DNA from: CAZEDU01 sp964511185
GTDB taxonomy: Bacteria > Myxococcota > Myxococcia > Myxococcales > Myxococcaceae
Direction of reading: 5' to 3'
Length of the DNA stretch: 58,108 nt
NCBI GenBank assembly: GCA_964511185.1
Contig: CAZEDU010000016.1
Span: forward strand, 1 to 58,108
Shown: positions 17,030 through 26,032 of the stretch, piece after piece
Layout of the letters: each line of letters starts with the position of its first letter
Position numbering within the stretch: the first letter of the stretch is position 1
The notes under the pieces: model-generated
Database searches by the model: none
What the model saw: only the letters and a program-made list of their open reading frames with translations
Told to the model about the DNA's origin: nothing
Position numbers and translations under genes: made by a program

Positions 17030-18712
17030 TCAGCGGCGCCTGCGCAGCCGTGGCAGGAGCACCAGCGCGAAGAACAGCCAGAGCGACAGGTCCTTCATGC
17101 CGTTGGGGCAGCCGCCACAGCCGCCCACCGTGATGCTGCCTCCGCTCAGGCCAGGGCTTCCGTTGCCGAAGTTGGCCGTGCAGTTCCCGCTGCACACGCG
17201 CTCGGCCGGGTCGCACACCAGGTCCGGGTCGCACTCGTCATTGTCGGTGCACGCTTCGCCCGCTCCCTTGCGCGCCGCGCAGGCGGGCGTCCGAAGCGTG
17301 TCGTCGCAGCGACCCGAGGCGCAGTGGTCGTCCGCGTTGCAGGGCAGACCATTCGCGCGCGGCGCTTCACAGGTGCTGTCGTTGCAGAAGGCGTCGCCTT
17401 GACACTCGTAGGTGCCGACCGCCGCGCCGCAGGCTTCGTTGACGCTGGGATACGCGGTGCAGGTTCCGCTGCTGCCCCCCGACGTCTTGCAGAAGCCGCT
17501 CTTGCACGAAGGCTGTCCGGAGCTGGTCTCGCATGGATCGCCGAGCTTCGGGATGAGCGTGCAGACGCCGGTGCTCGCGCTGGGCGCGTCGGGCTTGCAC
17601 CACGTGTCGCCAAAGAGGCAGCTCCCGCGCTGGTCCAAGAAGCTGCTCCGCACCACGCAGGCCTGGCTCACGTCGTGGCGCTTCTCGCAGACCTTCGAGT
17701 CGTTGCAGAACGAGAGCGGGTCGCAGTCGCCGTCTTCCGCGCAGCCGAAGTTCGCCTCGGTCTGCGCAGCGCAGAGCTGGGTGTTCAAGTTGCAGCCGAC
17801 GCACGGGCTCTCCACGCAGGGCACGCCTCCATCGTCGGCGGTCGCGCCGCAGCTCTCGCCCAGGTTCGCCCGCTGGACGCAGGTCGCGGTGCCCGCGCTT
17901 CCACGCACGCAGGCGAGGCCGTCCCGGCAGTCCCCGCTGTCGAGCAGGTCCACGCAGGTGGCGCCCACGTCGCCCGGCGAGACGCAGACGTCCTGAATAC
18001 ACGCCAACCCCGAGGCGCAGTCCCGGCTCACGCAGCTCTCGTTGAGGCCCGCGGGCGCCACGCATTTGAACTGGCCGGCCACGTCCATGCACCGGGCTCC
18101 GTCCGCGCACAGGTCGGACGTCGGGCGACAGGGCGTGTCGACGGCGAGGCGCGCCACGCAGGTGCCCGAGCAGCTCGCGTTGCTCGACGGCTTGCAGTAG
18201 GCGTCGGCCGCGCACTCTTCGCTCAGAGAGCAGGCGCCGCCGAGCGCGACATTGCCGACGAAGATGTCCACGCACTCGAGGCCCGCATCCGCCAAGCCCC
18301 CCGCGGCCCGCAGCCGCCGCCCCTCCGCACGGCACTTGCCGGCCTTCTCGGCGTCGTACGACATGCGGCCCGCCTGCACCGAGGCGGCCAGCACATCGGT
18401 GGCGATGCCCAACCCGCCATCCGTCGTCGAATCGCACGAGACCAGGGGGAGCACGTCGCCGATGGTCGTGGTGGCGAGCAAGGGGAAGCGCTCGAACTCA
18501 GCGTCGCTCAGCTTCGTCCCGCACGCCTCCAGCGGCGTCCTGATGTTGTTGATGAGGCCCGAGCGGACGTTCGCGCAGAACTGATCCAGCGGAATCGAAT
18601 CAGCGACGGCGCCGTCGGTCACCTCGCCCGCGTCGTTGTCATTCGTCTCGGGGTCACAGTTGCTACAGCCAGCCGTGAGGACCACCAGACCCAGAAAGAC
18701 CAAACGTTTCAT
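17030..18712 (-). CDS. Cys-rich lipoprotein-like surface protein with MYXO-CTERM-like tail
   Basis: 560 residues from the ATG at 18712. The N-terminus has a lipoprotein signal (GLVVLTAGCSNC). The middle, about 140-500, is a long run of irregular Cys-rich units of the form C-x-Asp-x2-C...FC...C. The C-terminus, GGCGGCP followed by a hydrophobic helix (LWLFFALVLLP) and RLRRRR, matches the MYXO-CTERM sorting tail pattern of myxobacterial surface proteins. Having both a lipobox and a sorting tail is unusual. It is convergent with the TPR gene with no gap. The function is unknown. Confidence 0.85.
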   Translation of the reverse strand: MKRLVFLGLVVLTAGCSNCDPETNDNDAGEVTDGAVADSIPLDQFCANVRSGLINNIRTPLEACGTKLSDAEFERFPLLATTTIGDVLPLVSCDSTTDGGLGIATDVLAASVQAGRMSYDAEKAGKCRAEGRRLRAAGGLADAGLECVDIFVGNVALGGACSLSEECAADAYCKPSSNASCSGTCVARLAVDTPCRPTSDLCADGARCMDVAGQFKCVAPAGLNESCVSRDCASGLACIQDVCVSPGDVGATCVDLLDSGDCRDGLACVRGSAGTATCVQRANLGESCGATADDGGVPCVESPCVGCNLNTQLCAAQTEANFGCAEDGDCDPLSFCNDSKVCEKRHDVSQACVVRSSFLDQRGSCLFGDTWCKPDAPSASTGVCTLIPKLGDPCETSSGQPSCKSGFCKTSGGSSGTCTAYPSVNEACGAAVGTYECQGDAFCNDSTCEAPRANGLPCNADDHCASGRCDDTLRTPACAARKGAGEACTDNDECDPDLVCDPAERVCSGNCTANFGNGSPGLSGGSITVGGCGGCPNGMKDLSLWLFFALVLLPRLRRRR

Positions 18713-18940
18713 GGCGCGTTGCTCCAAGAATCCGAGAGGGTGCGGGACGAAGCACAAATCGAACCAGACTCACATCTGACAAGCACGCGAAAATGCGAGG
18801 TGCGCTCGACCCGCGGCGCGCGACGCGCATGCCCGCGTGACAGTCGTGTCGCGGCTTCCGCCGAGACATGAGACAGACGTCAGCTCGGGCCGCTGGTGCT
18901 CGTTTCGCTGGAGCGGTAAGCAGCGGCGAACGCCAACGCG

Positions 18941-20728
18941 ATGTCCCACGACCCACAGCCGCCTGACTCCACCCTGGGTGCCGATGTCCCGGGCGCGACC
19001 TTGCCTCCCGCGCTCGAGCGCGGCGCGTATCTGCTCGTGTTCGAGGAGGCGTCCACCCGCATGGTGCCGCTGTCGGCGGGAGACCATCTCATCGGCCGGG
19101 CGGAGACGTGCGCGGTTCGCCTCGAAGATCAGCGCGTCTCGCGGCACCACGCTCGGCTCACGCTGAAGGACGGCCGCGCGCACCTGCACGACCTGGGCAG
19201 CCAGAACGGGACGCGCGTCAACGACGAGCTGCTCAAGACGCCTTACCTGTTGTCTTCGGGCGACGTGGTGACCATCGGCTCCGCCGCGCTCGTCTTTCAC
19301 ATGGCGCGCGGCGCGCTCGCGTCGTCGGGGCTCTTGGACGCGGCGTCTTTTCGCGCCCGCGCCGACGTCGAGCTCGAGCGGGCCCGCCGGTATGGCCGTC
19401 CCTTGAGCGCGGTGCTCGTGCAGCTCGACCAGGAGCCCGAGGCCGCCGCGCTGCAGGCGCAGCTGGCGCCGCTGCTCCGTCGAGCGGACCTCGCGACGTT
19501 GGCGAAGGCGCAGCTGTCGGTCCTGTGCCCGGAGACCCCGCGCGAGGAGGCCGAGCCGCTCGTGGCCGAGTGGGTCGAAGCGCTTGGCGCGCGCGCGGGG
19601 GTGGCGGTCTTTCCCGACGACGCGCTCGACGCCGAGACGCTGTTCGCCGGCGCCCGCGCCGCGGCGCTGAGCGCTGCGCCCGCCGCGGTGGCGCTCGCCG
19701 CGACGACGGTGCGCGAGCTGCACTTCGGGGCGGTGCGCGTGTGGGTCGCCGACGCGAGCATGAGCCGCCTGTACGAGCTGGTGGAGCGGCTCGCGCAAAG
19801 CCCGCTCACCGTCTTGGTGCACGGCGAGACAGGGGCGGGCAAGGAGCTGGTGGCGACCGCGCTGCATCACCAATCGCCGCGCCGGAGCGCGCGGTTCGTG
19901 GCGGTCAACTGCGCCGCCTTCACCGAGTCATTGCTCGAGTCCGAGCTGTTCGGGCACGAGAAAGGCGCGTTCACCGGCGCGGTGAGCGCCAAGCCGGGCG
20001 TGTTCGAGCAGGCCGAAGGCGGGACGCTCTTCCTCGACGAGGTCGGCGAGATGAGCGCGGCCCTGCAGGCCAAGCTCTTGCGGGTGCTCGAGACCAAGCG
20101 GCTCACGCGGGTGGGCGACACGCACGAGCGCGAGGTCGACGTGCGGGTGGTGGCGGCGACGCACCGCGACCTGAGCGCCGAGGTGAAGGCCGGGCGTTTC
20201 CGGGAAGACCTCTTCTTTCGACTGTCCGGCGCGACGGTGTGGGTCCCGCCGCTGCGCGACCGGCCGCGGGAGCTGCCGCTTTTGGCGCGCCGCTTCCTCG
20301 ACCAGGCGTGCCAAGAGAGCGGGCGGTCCGCGCTGGTGCTCACGCCCGGCGCGCTGGTGCGGCTCGCCGCGCACCGGTGGCCCGGCAACGTGCGCGAGCT
20401 GAAGAACGTCATGGCGTACCTCGCCGCCACGGTGAGCGAGGGCGCGGTCGAGGCGTGGCAGGTCTCCGCGCGGCTCGACGCGCCCACCGCCGCGCCGCCG
20501 TCGACGCCGGCCGCCCCGAGCAGCACGCCGCTGGCACGCGCTTTCCGTCCGCTCGCCGACGAGGTGCGCGAGCTGGAGGAGCGGCGAATGTTGGAGGCGC
20601 TCGATGCGTGCGAGTGGAACCAGACGCGCGCCGCGGCGGCGATCGGCATGCCGCTGCGGACGTTCGTCACGCGGTTCAAGCAGTTCGACCTGGGCGCGCG
20701 GCGAGGGTCGGTGCGTGGCGTGAGCTAA
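18941..20728 (+). CDS. FHA-domain sigma-54-dependent transcriptional activator with degenerate GGDEF-like domain
   Basis: 595 residues. FHA domain at about 44-105 (IGRAETCAVRLEDQRVSRHH, GSQNGTRVN), which would bind a phosphothreonine peptide. Residues 136-245 resemble a GGDEF domain (RARADVELERARRYGRPLS, GVAVFPDD) but lack the GGDEF motif. The AAA+ domain follows, with Walker A GETGAGKE (294-301), the sigma-54 contact loop GAFTGA (342-347), Walker B GGTLFLDEVGE and WPGNVRELKN; then a Fis-type HTH at about 550-590. There is no receiver domain, so control is probably by kinase-dependent phosphorylation read by the FHA domain. A Ser/Thr kinase gene follows, convergent, 26 bases away. Confidence 0.94.
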   Translation: MSHDPQPPDSTLGADVPGATLPPALERGAYLLVFEEASTRMVPLSAGDHLIGRAETCAVRLEDQRVSRHHARLTLKDGRAHLHDLGSQNGTRVNDELLKTPYLLSSGDVVTIGSAALVFHMARGALASSGLLDAASFRARADVELERARRYGRPLSAVLVQLDQEPEAAALQAQLAPLLRRADLATLAKAQLSVLCPETPREEAEPLVAEWVEALGARAGVAVFPDDALDAETLFAGARAAALSAAPAAVALAATTVRELHFGAVRVWVADASMSRLYELVERLAQSPLTVLVHGETGAGKELVATALHHQSPRRSARFVAVNCAAFTESLLESELFGHEKGAFTGAVSAKPGVFEQAEGGTLFLDEVGEMSAALQAKLLRVLETKRLTRVGDTHEREVDVRVVAATHRDLSAEVKAGRFREDLFFRLSGATVWVPPLRDRPRELPLLARRFLDQACQESGRSALVLTPGALVRLAAHRWPGNVRELKNVMAYLAATVSEGAVEAWQVSARLDAPTAAPPSTPAAPSSTPLARAFRPLADEVRELEERRMLEALDACEWNQTRAAAAIGMPLRTFVTRFKQFDLGARRGSVRGVS

Positions 20729-20754
20729 GGCGGGTGCGCCTGGAGCCCCCCAGC

Positions 20755-23700
20755 TCAATTCCCTTTCTGCTCGAGCTGCGCGTCGACCAACTTCCAAGGC
20801 GAGCGGGCGGCGACCTCGGCGACGAGCTGCTCGACCGGGCGCACGTCCGGCTCGACGTTCCACACCACCGCGTATCCGTTGTACCCGGTCGTGAGCAGCC
20901 GCTTGCCGTCACGCGAGAGCTGCGCGGTGTAGCCCGGGCCGGTGAACGAGCGCAGCAGCTGCCCTGTCTTCAAGTCATAGAGGTGCGCGCGGTGATCCAG
21001 CGCGGCGCTCGCGAGCAGCCGCCCATCGTCGCTCACCGAGACGTCCATCACGTTGTTCTGGTGATGCGCGAAGTTGTAGACGCGCCGGCCCGTCGCCAGG
21101 TCCCACACGCGGACCTGGTGGTCCTGCCTTCCCGCGGTCACCAGGTGCGTGCCGTCGGCGAAGTACTCCATGTCCTGCACCCAGGTGCTGTGCGCGTCGA
21201 ACGTGCGCTTCACGCGGCCGCTCGCCGCATCGACGAAGGAGAGCTTGCCGTACTCGTTGGACGCGGCGAGCTCGGTGCCGTCCGGGTGCCACGCGAGCGA
21301 CGAGATGCGCTCGGGGTCCAGCGCGTGCTCGGCGATGACGTCGAGGCCCTCGCCCGCGACGACGCGGACCTTCCCGTCGTAGCCCGCGGTGGCGAAGCGG
21401 TTGCCGTCGCGCGTGCCGGCGACGTCGGGCACCAGGCTCGGATGGGGAATCTCGCCCAGCCGCGTGCCGGTGGCCAGGTCGATGAGCGCCGCGAGGCGCA
21501 CCGGCCGCTTGAAGTTGGTGAGAAAGAGCGTGCGCGCGTTCGGTCCCCACGCGAGCGCGAACGGCGTCGGCCCGACCTCGAAGGCGGCGCGCTGGGTGCC
21601 CGCCCGCGCGTTCCACAGAAACAGCTGCCCGCTCTGGGTCGGGGTGGCGATGAGGTCGTGCTCGGGCGCGTAGAGCGACGGAAACACCGACTGCCGGTAC
21701 GCGACGCCGAGCGGCAGCACCTGAAAGTCGAACACGCCGGCGAGCGACCAGATGGCGACGTTGCCGTGCAGGCCGATCACCGCGAGCTCGTCGTGTGACG
21801 GGCTGAGCGCGCTGCCGAACAGCTTCCCTTCTGGCCACACGTCGACGACGGTGAGCAGCTGCCCGCTGCTGGTGTGGTACGCGCGCAGCCGCGCGTCGTG
21901 CGTGCGCACCAGCAGCACCTGGCCGCCCTGGGTGAGCTCCACGTTCGGCCAGCGCGCGCCCTCCGGCGTCCGCACGGAGTGGCTCTTCTTCCAGCCGTCG
22001 CGTTGGTAGAGGTGAATGTTGGCGTCGCTCTCGGCGATGGCCGCCCACGCGCCGTCCTCGCTGAGCGAGATGTCCGAGACCTCGGCCTCGAACGGCCCCA
22101 TCAACGCCGTGCGGCGATGGTCGGACAGGCGCCACACCGACACCGTCTTGTCCCACGAGCCCAGGTACAGCTCGCTGGCGTCGGGGCTGAAGGTGATGGC
22201 GGCGATGCGGTCGGTGTGCTGCGAGAGGGTGGCGATGAGCGCGCCGGTGCTCGCGTCGCGGACGCGCGCCTCGTCGTTCTGGCCGGCGACGATGAACCGC
22301 TGGCCGTCGGGCGTGAAGGCGACCCGGTAGGGGTTGGGGTCCTCGAAGGAGAGCACCGCCTCGCCCGAGTCGACGCGAAAGACGCGCACCTTCTTGTCCA
22401 GCGCGCCGGTGGCGACGCGCTGGCCGTCGGGGCTGAAGGCCACCCAGTCGAGGCCGCCGTCGTGGGGGCCGAGCACGTGCACGAGCGCGCCGCTGCGCGC
22501 GTCCCACAGCCGAACCGTCTTGTCGGTGCTGCCGGTGACGAGGTGCTTCCCGTCGGGGCTGTACTTCGCGGAGACGACGTCTTTGTGATGTCCGACCAGG
22601 TCGAGCCGCTTCGAGGCGACGGGCCGCATGGCCTGGGTAAGCAGGTGGCGCAGCGCGAGGCTCTTGGGGCTGCGCCGGAGCGCCTCGGCCAGGTACACCG
22701 ACGCGCGGAGCGGGTGGCCCGACTGGAGCTCGGAGCGGCCTTGCTCTTCGAGCAGCGCGAGGGTGCTCCGCTCGGCGTCGCGCCGCAGCAGCGACTCGCG
22801 CAGGCCGGCGACCACCGCACCCACGCCGAGCAACAGCACGGCGACGACCGCCGAGACGACCACCGCGCGGTGCTTTTGCAGCATTCGCCCCAGCCGCTCC
22901 CAGGCGGAGTAGCGGTGGCTGGTGACGAGCTGGCGGGTGAGGAAGCGGCTCAAGTCATCCGCGAACGCGCGGGCGCTCGGGTAGCGCTGGTCTTTCTCGC
23001 GCGCCATCGCGCGGGCGACGACCGAGGCCAGGTCCTCGGGCACTTCGGGGCAGCGGGTGCGCACGGGCGTGGGCGGACCGGCGCGCACCGCGGTGAGGAC
23101 CTCTTGGGTCGTCTTTCCTTTGAAGGGCGGGACGCAGGTCAAGACGAAGTAAAGAATCGCGCCGAGCGCGTAGACGTCGGCCCGCTCGTCGACGCCGCCC
23201 GCGTTCGCCTGCTCCGGCGGCATGAACGCGGGGGTGCCCATCACCGCGCCGACGCGGGTCAGCTCCGCGCCTTCGTCCGATGAGGCGGGCTCGGGGGACG
23301 CCTCGCGCTGCTGTTCGTTGAGCGGCTTCGCGAGGCCCCAGTCGATGACGACCGTCTCGCCGAAGTCGCCGACCAGCACGTTGTCGGGCTTCAAGTCGCG
23401 GTGGAGCACGCCCTTGCTGTGCGCGTAGGCGACGGCTTCGGCGACCGCGAGCACGCGCGGCAAGAGCGCGAGCCGCTGGGCGAGCGTGGTCGACGGAGCG
23501 ACGAGCTGGGTGAGCGTCGTCCCCGCCACCAGCTTCATCGTGTAGAAGTGCTCGCCGTCTTCGGTGCGCCCCGCGTCGTGCACCGGGACGATGCTGGGGT
23601 GCTCGAGCCGCGCGGTGGTGAGCGCCTCGCGCGTGAAGCGGCGGGTCAGGTCCGGGCTGGGCGTGAGGAGCTCTTTGAGCGCGAGCTCGCGGCCGAGCTC

Positions 23701-23886
23701 GCGGTCTCTGACGCGCCAGATGCGCCCCAGCCCGCCGCTCGCGTGCTGCTCGATGAACTTGTACCGCTGCCGGTCGCGCAGGGGCAGCGCGTCGCTCCCG
23801 GCGTCGGAGGTGGGGAGAGGCGTGGCTTGCGTCGCCGAGACCGCGGTGGTCTCGAGTGGCCTTGCGGGCTCGTCCGGGCGCGGCAT
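20755..23886 (-). CDS. Transmembrane Ser/Thr protein kinase with C-terminal WD40 repeats
   Basis: 1043 residues from the ATG at 23886. Kinase domain at about 42-318: loop ASGGLGRIWRV, Lys71 (LALKELL), HRDLKPDN (Asp164), DWG in place of DFG (182-184) and GTPAFMPPEQ. One membrane helix lies at 343-362 (VVSAVVAVLLLGVGAVVAG). From about 428 to the end there are WD40 repeats (GHHKDVVSAKYSPDGKHLVTGSTD, and later KTVRLWDARSG) that should form one or two beta-propellers. The frame is open upstream to 24045, but only through hexamer repeat DNA that encodes Val-Asp repeats, so 23886 is used. DWG is common in this WD40-kinase group and should still bind metal. Confidence 0.93.
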   Translation of the reverse strand: MPRPDEPARPLETTAVSATQATPLPTSDAGSDALPLRDRQRYKFIEQHASGGLGRIWRVRDRELGRELALKELLTPSPDLTRRFTREALTTARLEHPSIVPVHDAGRTEDGEHFYTMKLVAGTTLTQLVAPSTTLAQRLALLPRVLAVAEAVAYAHSKGVLHRDLKPDNVLVGDFGETVVIDWGLAKPLNEQQREASPEPASSDEGAELTRVGAVMGTPAFMPPEQANAGGVDERADVYALGAILYFVLTCVPPFKGKTTQEVLTAVRAGPPTPVRTRCPEVPEDLASVVARAMAREKDQRYPSARAFADDLSRFLTRQLVTSHRYSAWERLGRMLQKHRAVVVSAVVAVLLLGVGAVVAGLRESLLRRDAERSTLALLEEQGRSELQSGHPLRASVYLAEALRRSPKSLALRHLLTQAMRPVASKRLDLVGHHKDVVSAKYSPDGKHLVTGSTDKTVRLWDARSGALVHVLGPHDGGLDWVAFSPDGQRVATGALDKKVRVFRVDSGEAVLSFEDPNPYRVAFTPDGQRFIVAGQNDEARVRDASTGALIATLSQHTDRIAAITFSPDASELYLGSWDKTVSVWRLSDHRRTALMGPFEAEVSDISLSEDGAWAAIAESDANIHLYQRDGWKKSHSVRTPEGARWPNVELTQGGQVLLVRTHDARLRAYHTSSGQLLTVVDVWPEGKLFGSALSPSHDELAVIGLHGNVAIWSLAGVFDFQVLPLGVAYRQSVFPSLYAPEHDLIATPTQSGQLFLWNARAGTQRAAFEVGPTPFALAWGPNARTLFLTNFKRPVRLAALIDLATGTRLGEIPHPSLVPDVAGTRDGNRFATAGYDGKVRVVAGEGLDVIAEHALDPERISSLAWHPDGTELAASNEYGKLSFVDAASGRVKRTFDAHSTWVQDMEYFADGTHLVTAGRQDHQVRVWDLATGRRVYNFAHHQNNVMDVSVSDDGRLLASAALDHRAHLYDLKTGQLLRSFTGPGYTAQLSRDGKRLLTTGYNGYAVVWNVEPDVRPVEQLVAEVAARSPWKLVDAQLEQKGN

Positions 23887-23951
23887 GAGGCGCCGGCTCT
23901 TAGGGCGTGGGGGAGGGTGGGCGCAAGGGTGGGGGGGACGCGCGGGTAAAA

Positions 23952-24106
23952 GGCCGTTCACGTCGCCGTCCACGTCCACGTCCACGTCCACGTCCACGTC
24001 TACGTCTACGTCTACGTCTACGTCCACGTCCACGTCCACGTCCACGTCGTTGACGTTGTCGTCGACGTCGACGTTGTCGTTGTCGTGAACGGCGACGGCG
24101 ACGGCC
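23952..24106. repeat. Hexamer-rich imperfect palindromic element, copy 2
   Basis: Runs of CCACGT and CTACGT hexamers (about 23970-24045) and GTTGACGTTGTCGTCGACG-type units are enclosed by imperfect inverted arms, GGCCGTTCACG... at the left and ...GGCGACGGCGACGGCC at the right. It lies between the divergent WD40 kinase and orphan lipoprotein genes. The right arm (24084-24106) closely matches the right arm of the element at 7310-7432. Confidence 0.8.
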
Positions 24107-24211
24107 GTTCCGCCGCATCACCCAACCCCCGCGCAGGACCGGCACGCCAATTCAGCGCGACGTCGCGCCAAATCGGCGCGATTCGCCCCACCGTCCCTCG
24201 AGCGAAGCGCT

Positions 24212-24227
24212 TGGCACCCCGGCTGCA
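24212..24227 (+). promoter_or_regulatory. Predicted sigma-54 promoter of the lipoprotein gene at 24276
   Basis: TGGCACCCCGGCTGCA has the -24 GG and -12 GC exactly 10 bases apart and matches the sigma-54 consensus TGGCACG-N4-TTGCW except at two positions. It is 48 bases upstream of the ATG at 24276, which suits a start of transcription near 24237. The rest of the 389-base gap (23887-24275) holds the hexamer element and nothing else I can name. Confidence 0.6.
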
Positions 24228-24275
24228 CAAGGCCTCGAGCCGCGAAGTGCTCCTCACACCCAAGAAAGCCAAGCC

Positions 24276-25823
24276 ATGAAAACGCTCTCCCGTGTCGTCT
24301 TGTCGTTTGCCGTTCTGCTCACCGCCTGTGGCCCCGAGATGGCGGACGGGTTCGACCCGGTGACCGGCGAAGGCATCGAGTCGGTGAAGCAGTCGGTGGT
24401 GGTCAACGACCTCTACGCCAAGCTGCGCGAGGTCGAGGGGCTCTTGCCCGTGCCGCCGCCCTCCGTCGAGGTCGAGGTCGGCCAGCTCCAGTCGAACGGC
24501 GCGTTCAACGGCCTGTCGACGACCTACTCCATCGACCCCTTCACCAAGAAACCCCGGCCAATGACGCCGAGCCAAGCCATCGACGGGCTCGACGCCATCT
24601 TGGTCTTTCGCGGCGCCCCGGGCAGCGCGCTCACCGTCACCGCGAACGGCCAGACCGCCACCAGCTACGACGGCCGGGTGGCGATCAACGTCGGCCGCGC
24701 GCGGCAGGTGGACTGGACGCTGCAGGCCGGCGCGTGGAGCCGCAGCGACAAGCTGTTCCTCTCCCGCGCGTCCGTCATCGGCGCGGGCGCGTTCACCGTC
24801 GCGGCGCTGCCCATCTCCATCGTCTACGAGCCGCCGATGAACGCCGCGCGCACCAACTCGGCCACCATCGGGTTCCGCCAGGAGATGACCACCATCACCA
24901 CCATCTCCCGCGGCGCCAGCAGCAGCCAGGCGCCGAAGTGGGCCACCGGCATCGTGATGCGCGACATCCTCGACCGCCTCTCCAAGCACTGGAAGCCGGC
25001 CGCGGCGGTGAAGACCGCGCTCTCCGTCAGCAAGACGCTGCTCGGCAACGTCGATACGACCACCACCACCGGCACCACCGTCAACAGCGACTCGACGCTC
25101 GGCCTCACCCAGGTCAGCGCGCAGAACATCACCACCAACGCCAAGCTCGGGCCCGGCCGCGGCGATCTGATCGTCTTCTACAAAGACGCGCGCGTGCTCT
25201 GGGGCATGGAGGACGGGGAGGTGACGCTGACGCTCATCGACCACGGCCCGCTCGCGATGCTCACCATCGACACCTTGAAGAACGACCTGGCGGCGGTGCA
25301 GGCCGGACAGCCCGCGCCGGTGTCGGGGCTCGACGCGCCCACCCTCGAGTCGTTGATCAAGCTCGACCCGTCCGCGTCGCTCGGCGGGAGCAAGGCCATG
25401 CACCTGGGCCTCACCGCGCTGGGCGGCGGCGCCGCGCTGCCCACCAGCCGCTTCACCAAGAACACCACGCTCCTTCTGTCCGGCAGCAGCTTCAACAACT
25501 CGGTGAGCCACACCGTCACCCAGACCGACAAGCAGAGCAGGCTCGAGACCACCACCACGGTGAAGAACTGCCACCCGGGCTGGCTGTCGGTCATCGGCGT
25601 CGGGCAGACCAAGGCCGGCACCTTCACTTCGAGCGTGTCGTTGGGCAGCTCGCGCACCGACGTGGTGAGCAGCACCGTGTCGGCCGGCTTCTCGCTCGCG
25701 GCGGCGGCCGGCGAGAGCTACTCGGTCGAGGTCTACTACGACAACATCTTCGGCTCGTTCCTGACGCGCCCGCCGCCGCTCAACATCTCGGTGCTGTCGA
25801 CCGGCTCGATGATGATGAAGTGA
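24276..25823 (+). CDS. Orphan lipoprotein, unknown function
   Basis: 515 residues with a lipoprotein signal (VLSFAVLLTACGPE). The rest is Ser/Thr-rich and looks beta-rich, with low-complexity stretches (TTTTTGTTVNSDST, TTTTVKN) and a C-terminus VYYDNIFGSFLT followed by a Met-rich end (SMMMK). I see no enzyme motif and do not recognise a family. The alternating polar pattern would suit a beta-sheet surface or pore-like protein, but that is a guess. A predicted sigma-54 promoter precedes it, so it may be made under specific signals or in development. Confidence 0.85.
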   Translation: MKTLSRVVLSFAVLLTACGPEMADGFDPVTGEGIESVKQSVVVNDLYAKLREVEGLLPVPPPSVEVEVGQLQSNGAFNGLSTTYSIDPFTKKPRPMTPSQAIDGLDAILVFRGAPGSALTVTANGQTATSYDGRVAINVGRARQVDWTLQAGAWSRSDKLFLSRASVIGAGAFTVAALPISIVYEPPMNAARTNSATIGFRQEMTTITTISRGASSSQAPKWATGIVMRDILDRLSKHWKPAAAVKTALSVSKTLLGNVDTTTTTGTTVNSDSTLGLTQVSAQNITTNAKLGPGRGDLIVFYKDARVLWGMEDGEVTLTLIDHGPLAMLTIDTLKNDLAAVQAGQPAPVSGLDAPTLESLIKLDPSASLGGSKAMHLGLTALGGGAALPTSRFTKNTTLLLSGSSFNNSVSHTVTQTDKQSRLETTTTVKNCHPGWLSVIGVGQTKAGTFTSSVSLGSSRTDVVSSTVSAGFSLAAAAGESYSVEVYYDNIFGSFLTRPPPLNISVLSTGSMMMK

Positions 25824-25824
25824 T

Positions 25825-25995
25825 TTAGCGCAGGACCTTCATCAACAAGACGAGCAGCAGCGCGAACGCAATGACGCCGCCGAAGACGATGGCGTAACCC
25901 AAGAAGTACTGCGGCATCGACGGGGCGCGAGGTCCGAACTCCAGGTTCGGATCTCCGCCCGGTTGCTGTTGCGGGTCCTGCGGCAGCTCGCTCAT
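25825..25995 (-). CDS. Small single-pass membrane protein
   Basis: 56 residues from the ATG at 25995. A Pro/Gln-rich N-terminus (PQDPQQQPGGDP) precedes one membrane helix (YAIVFGGVIAFALLLVLLM) and a short KVLR end. It lies directly downstream of the beta-barrel gene at 26033-27085 on the same strand and is convergent with the orphan lipoprotein gene. The function is unknown. Confidence 0.75.
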   Translation of the reverse strand: MSELPQDPQQQPGGDPNLEFGPRAPSMPQYFLGYAIVFGGVIAFALLLVLLMKVLR

Positions 25996-26032
25996 GGCGC
26001 CTTCTTTACGCAGTCTTCCACCGCGGCGCCAC

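Noticed and set aside
23887..24045. N-terminal extension of the WD40 kinase with a long Val-Asp repeat
   Set aside because: It is only the hexamer repeat read in an open frame. The ATG at 23886 gives a normal kinase N-terminus, and the divergent gap must hold promoters.
23940..24110. CRISPR array
   Set aside because: Repeats are 6 bases long with no spacers, and there is no cas gene.
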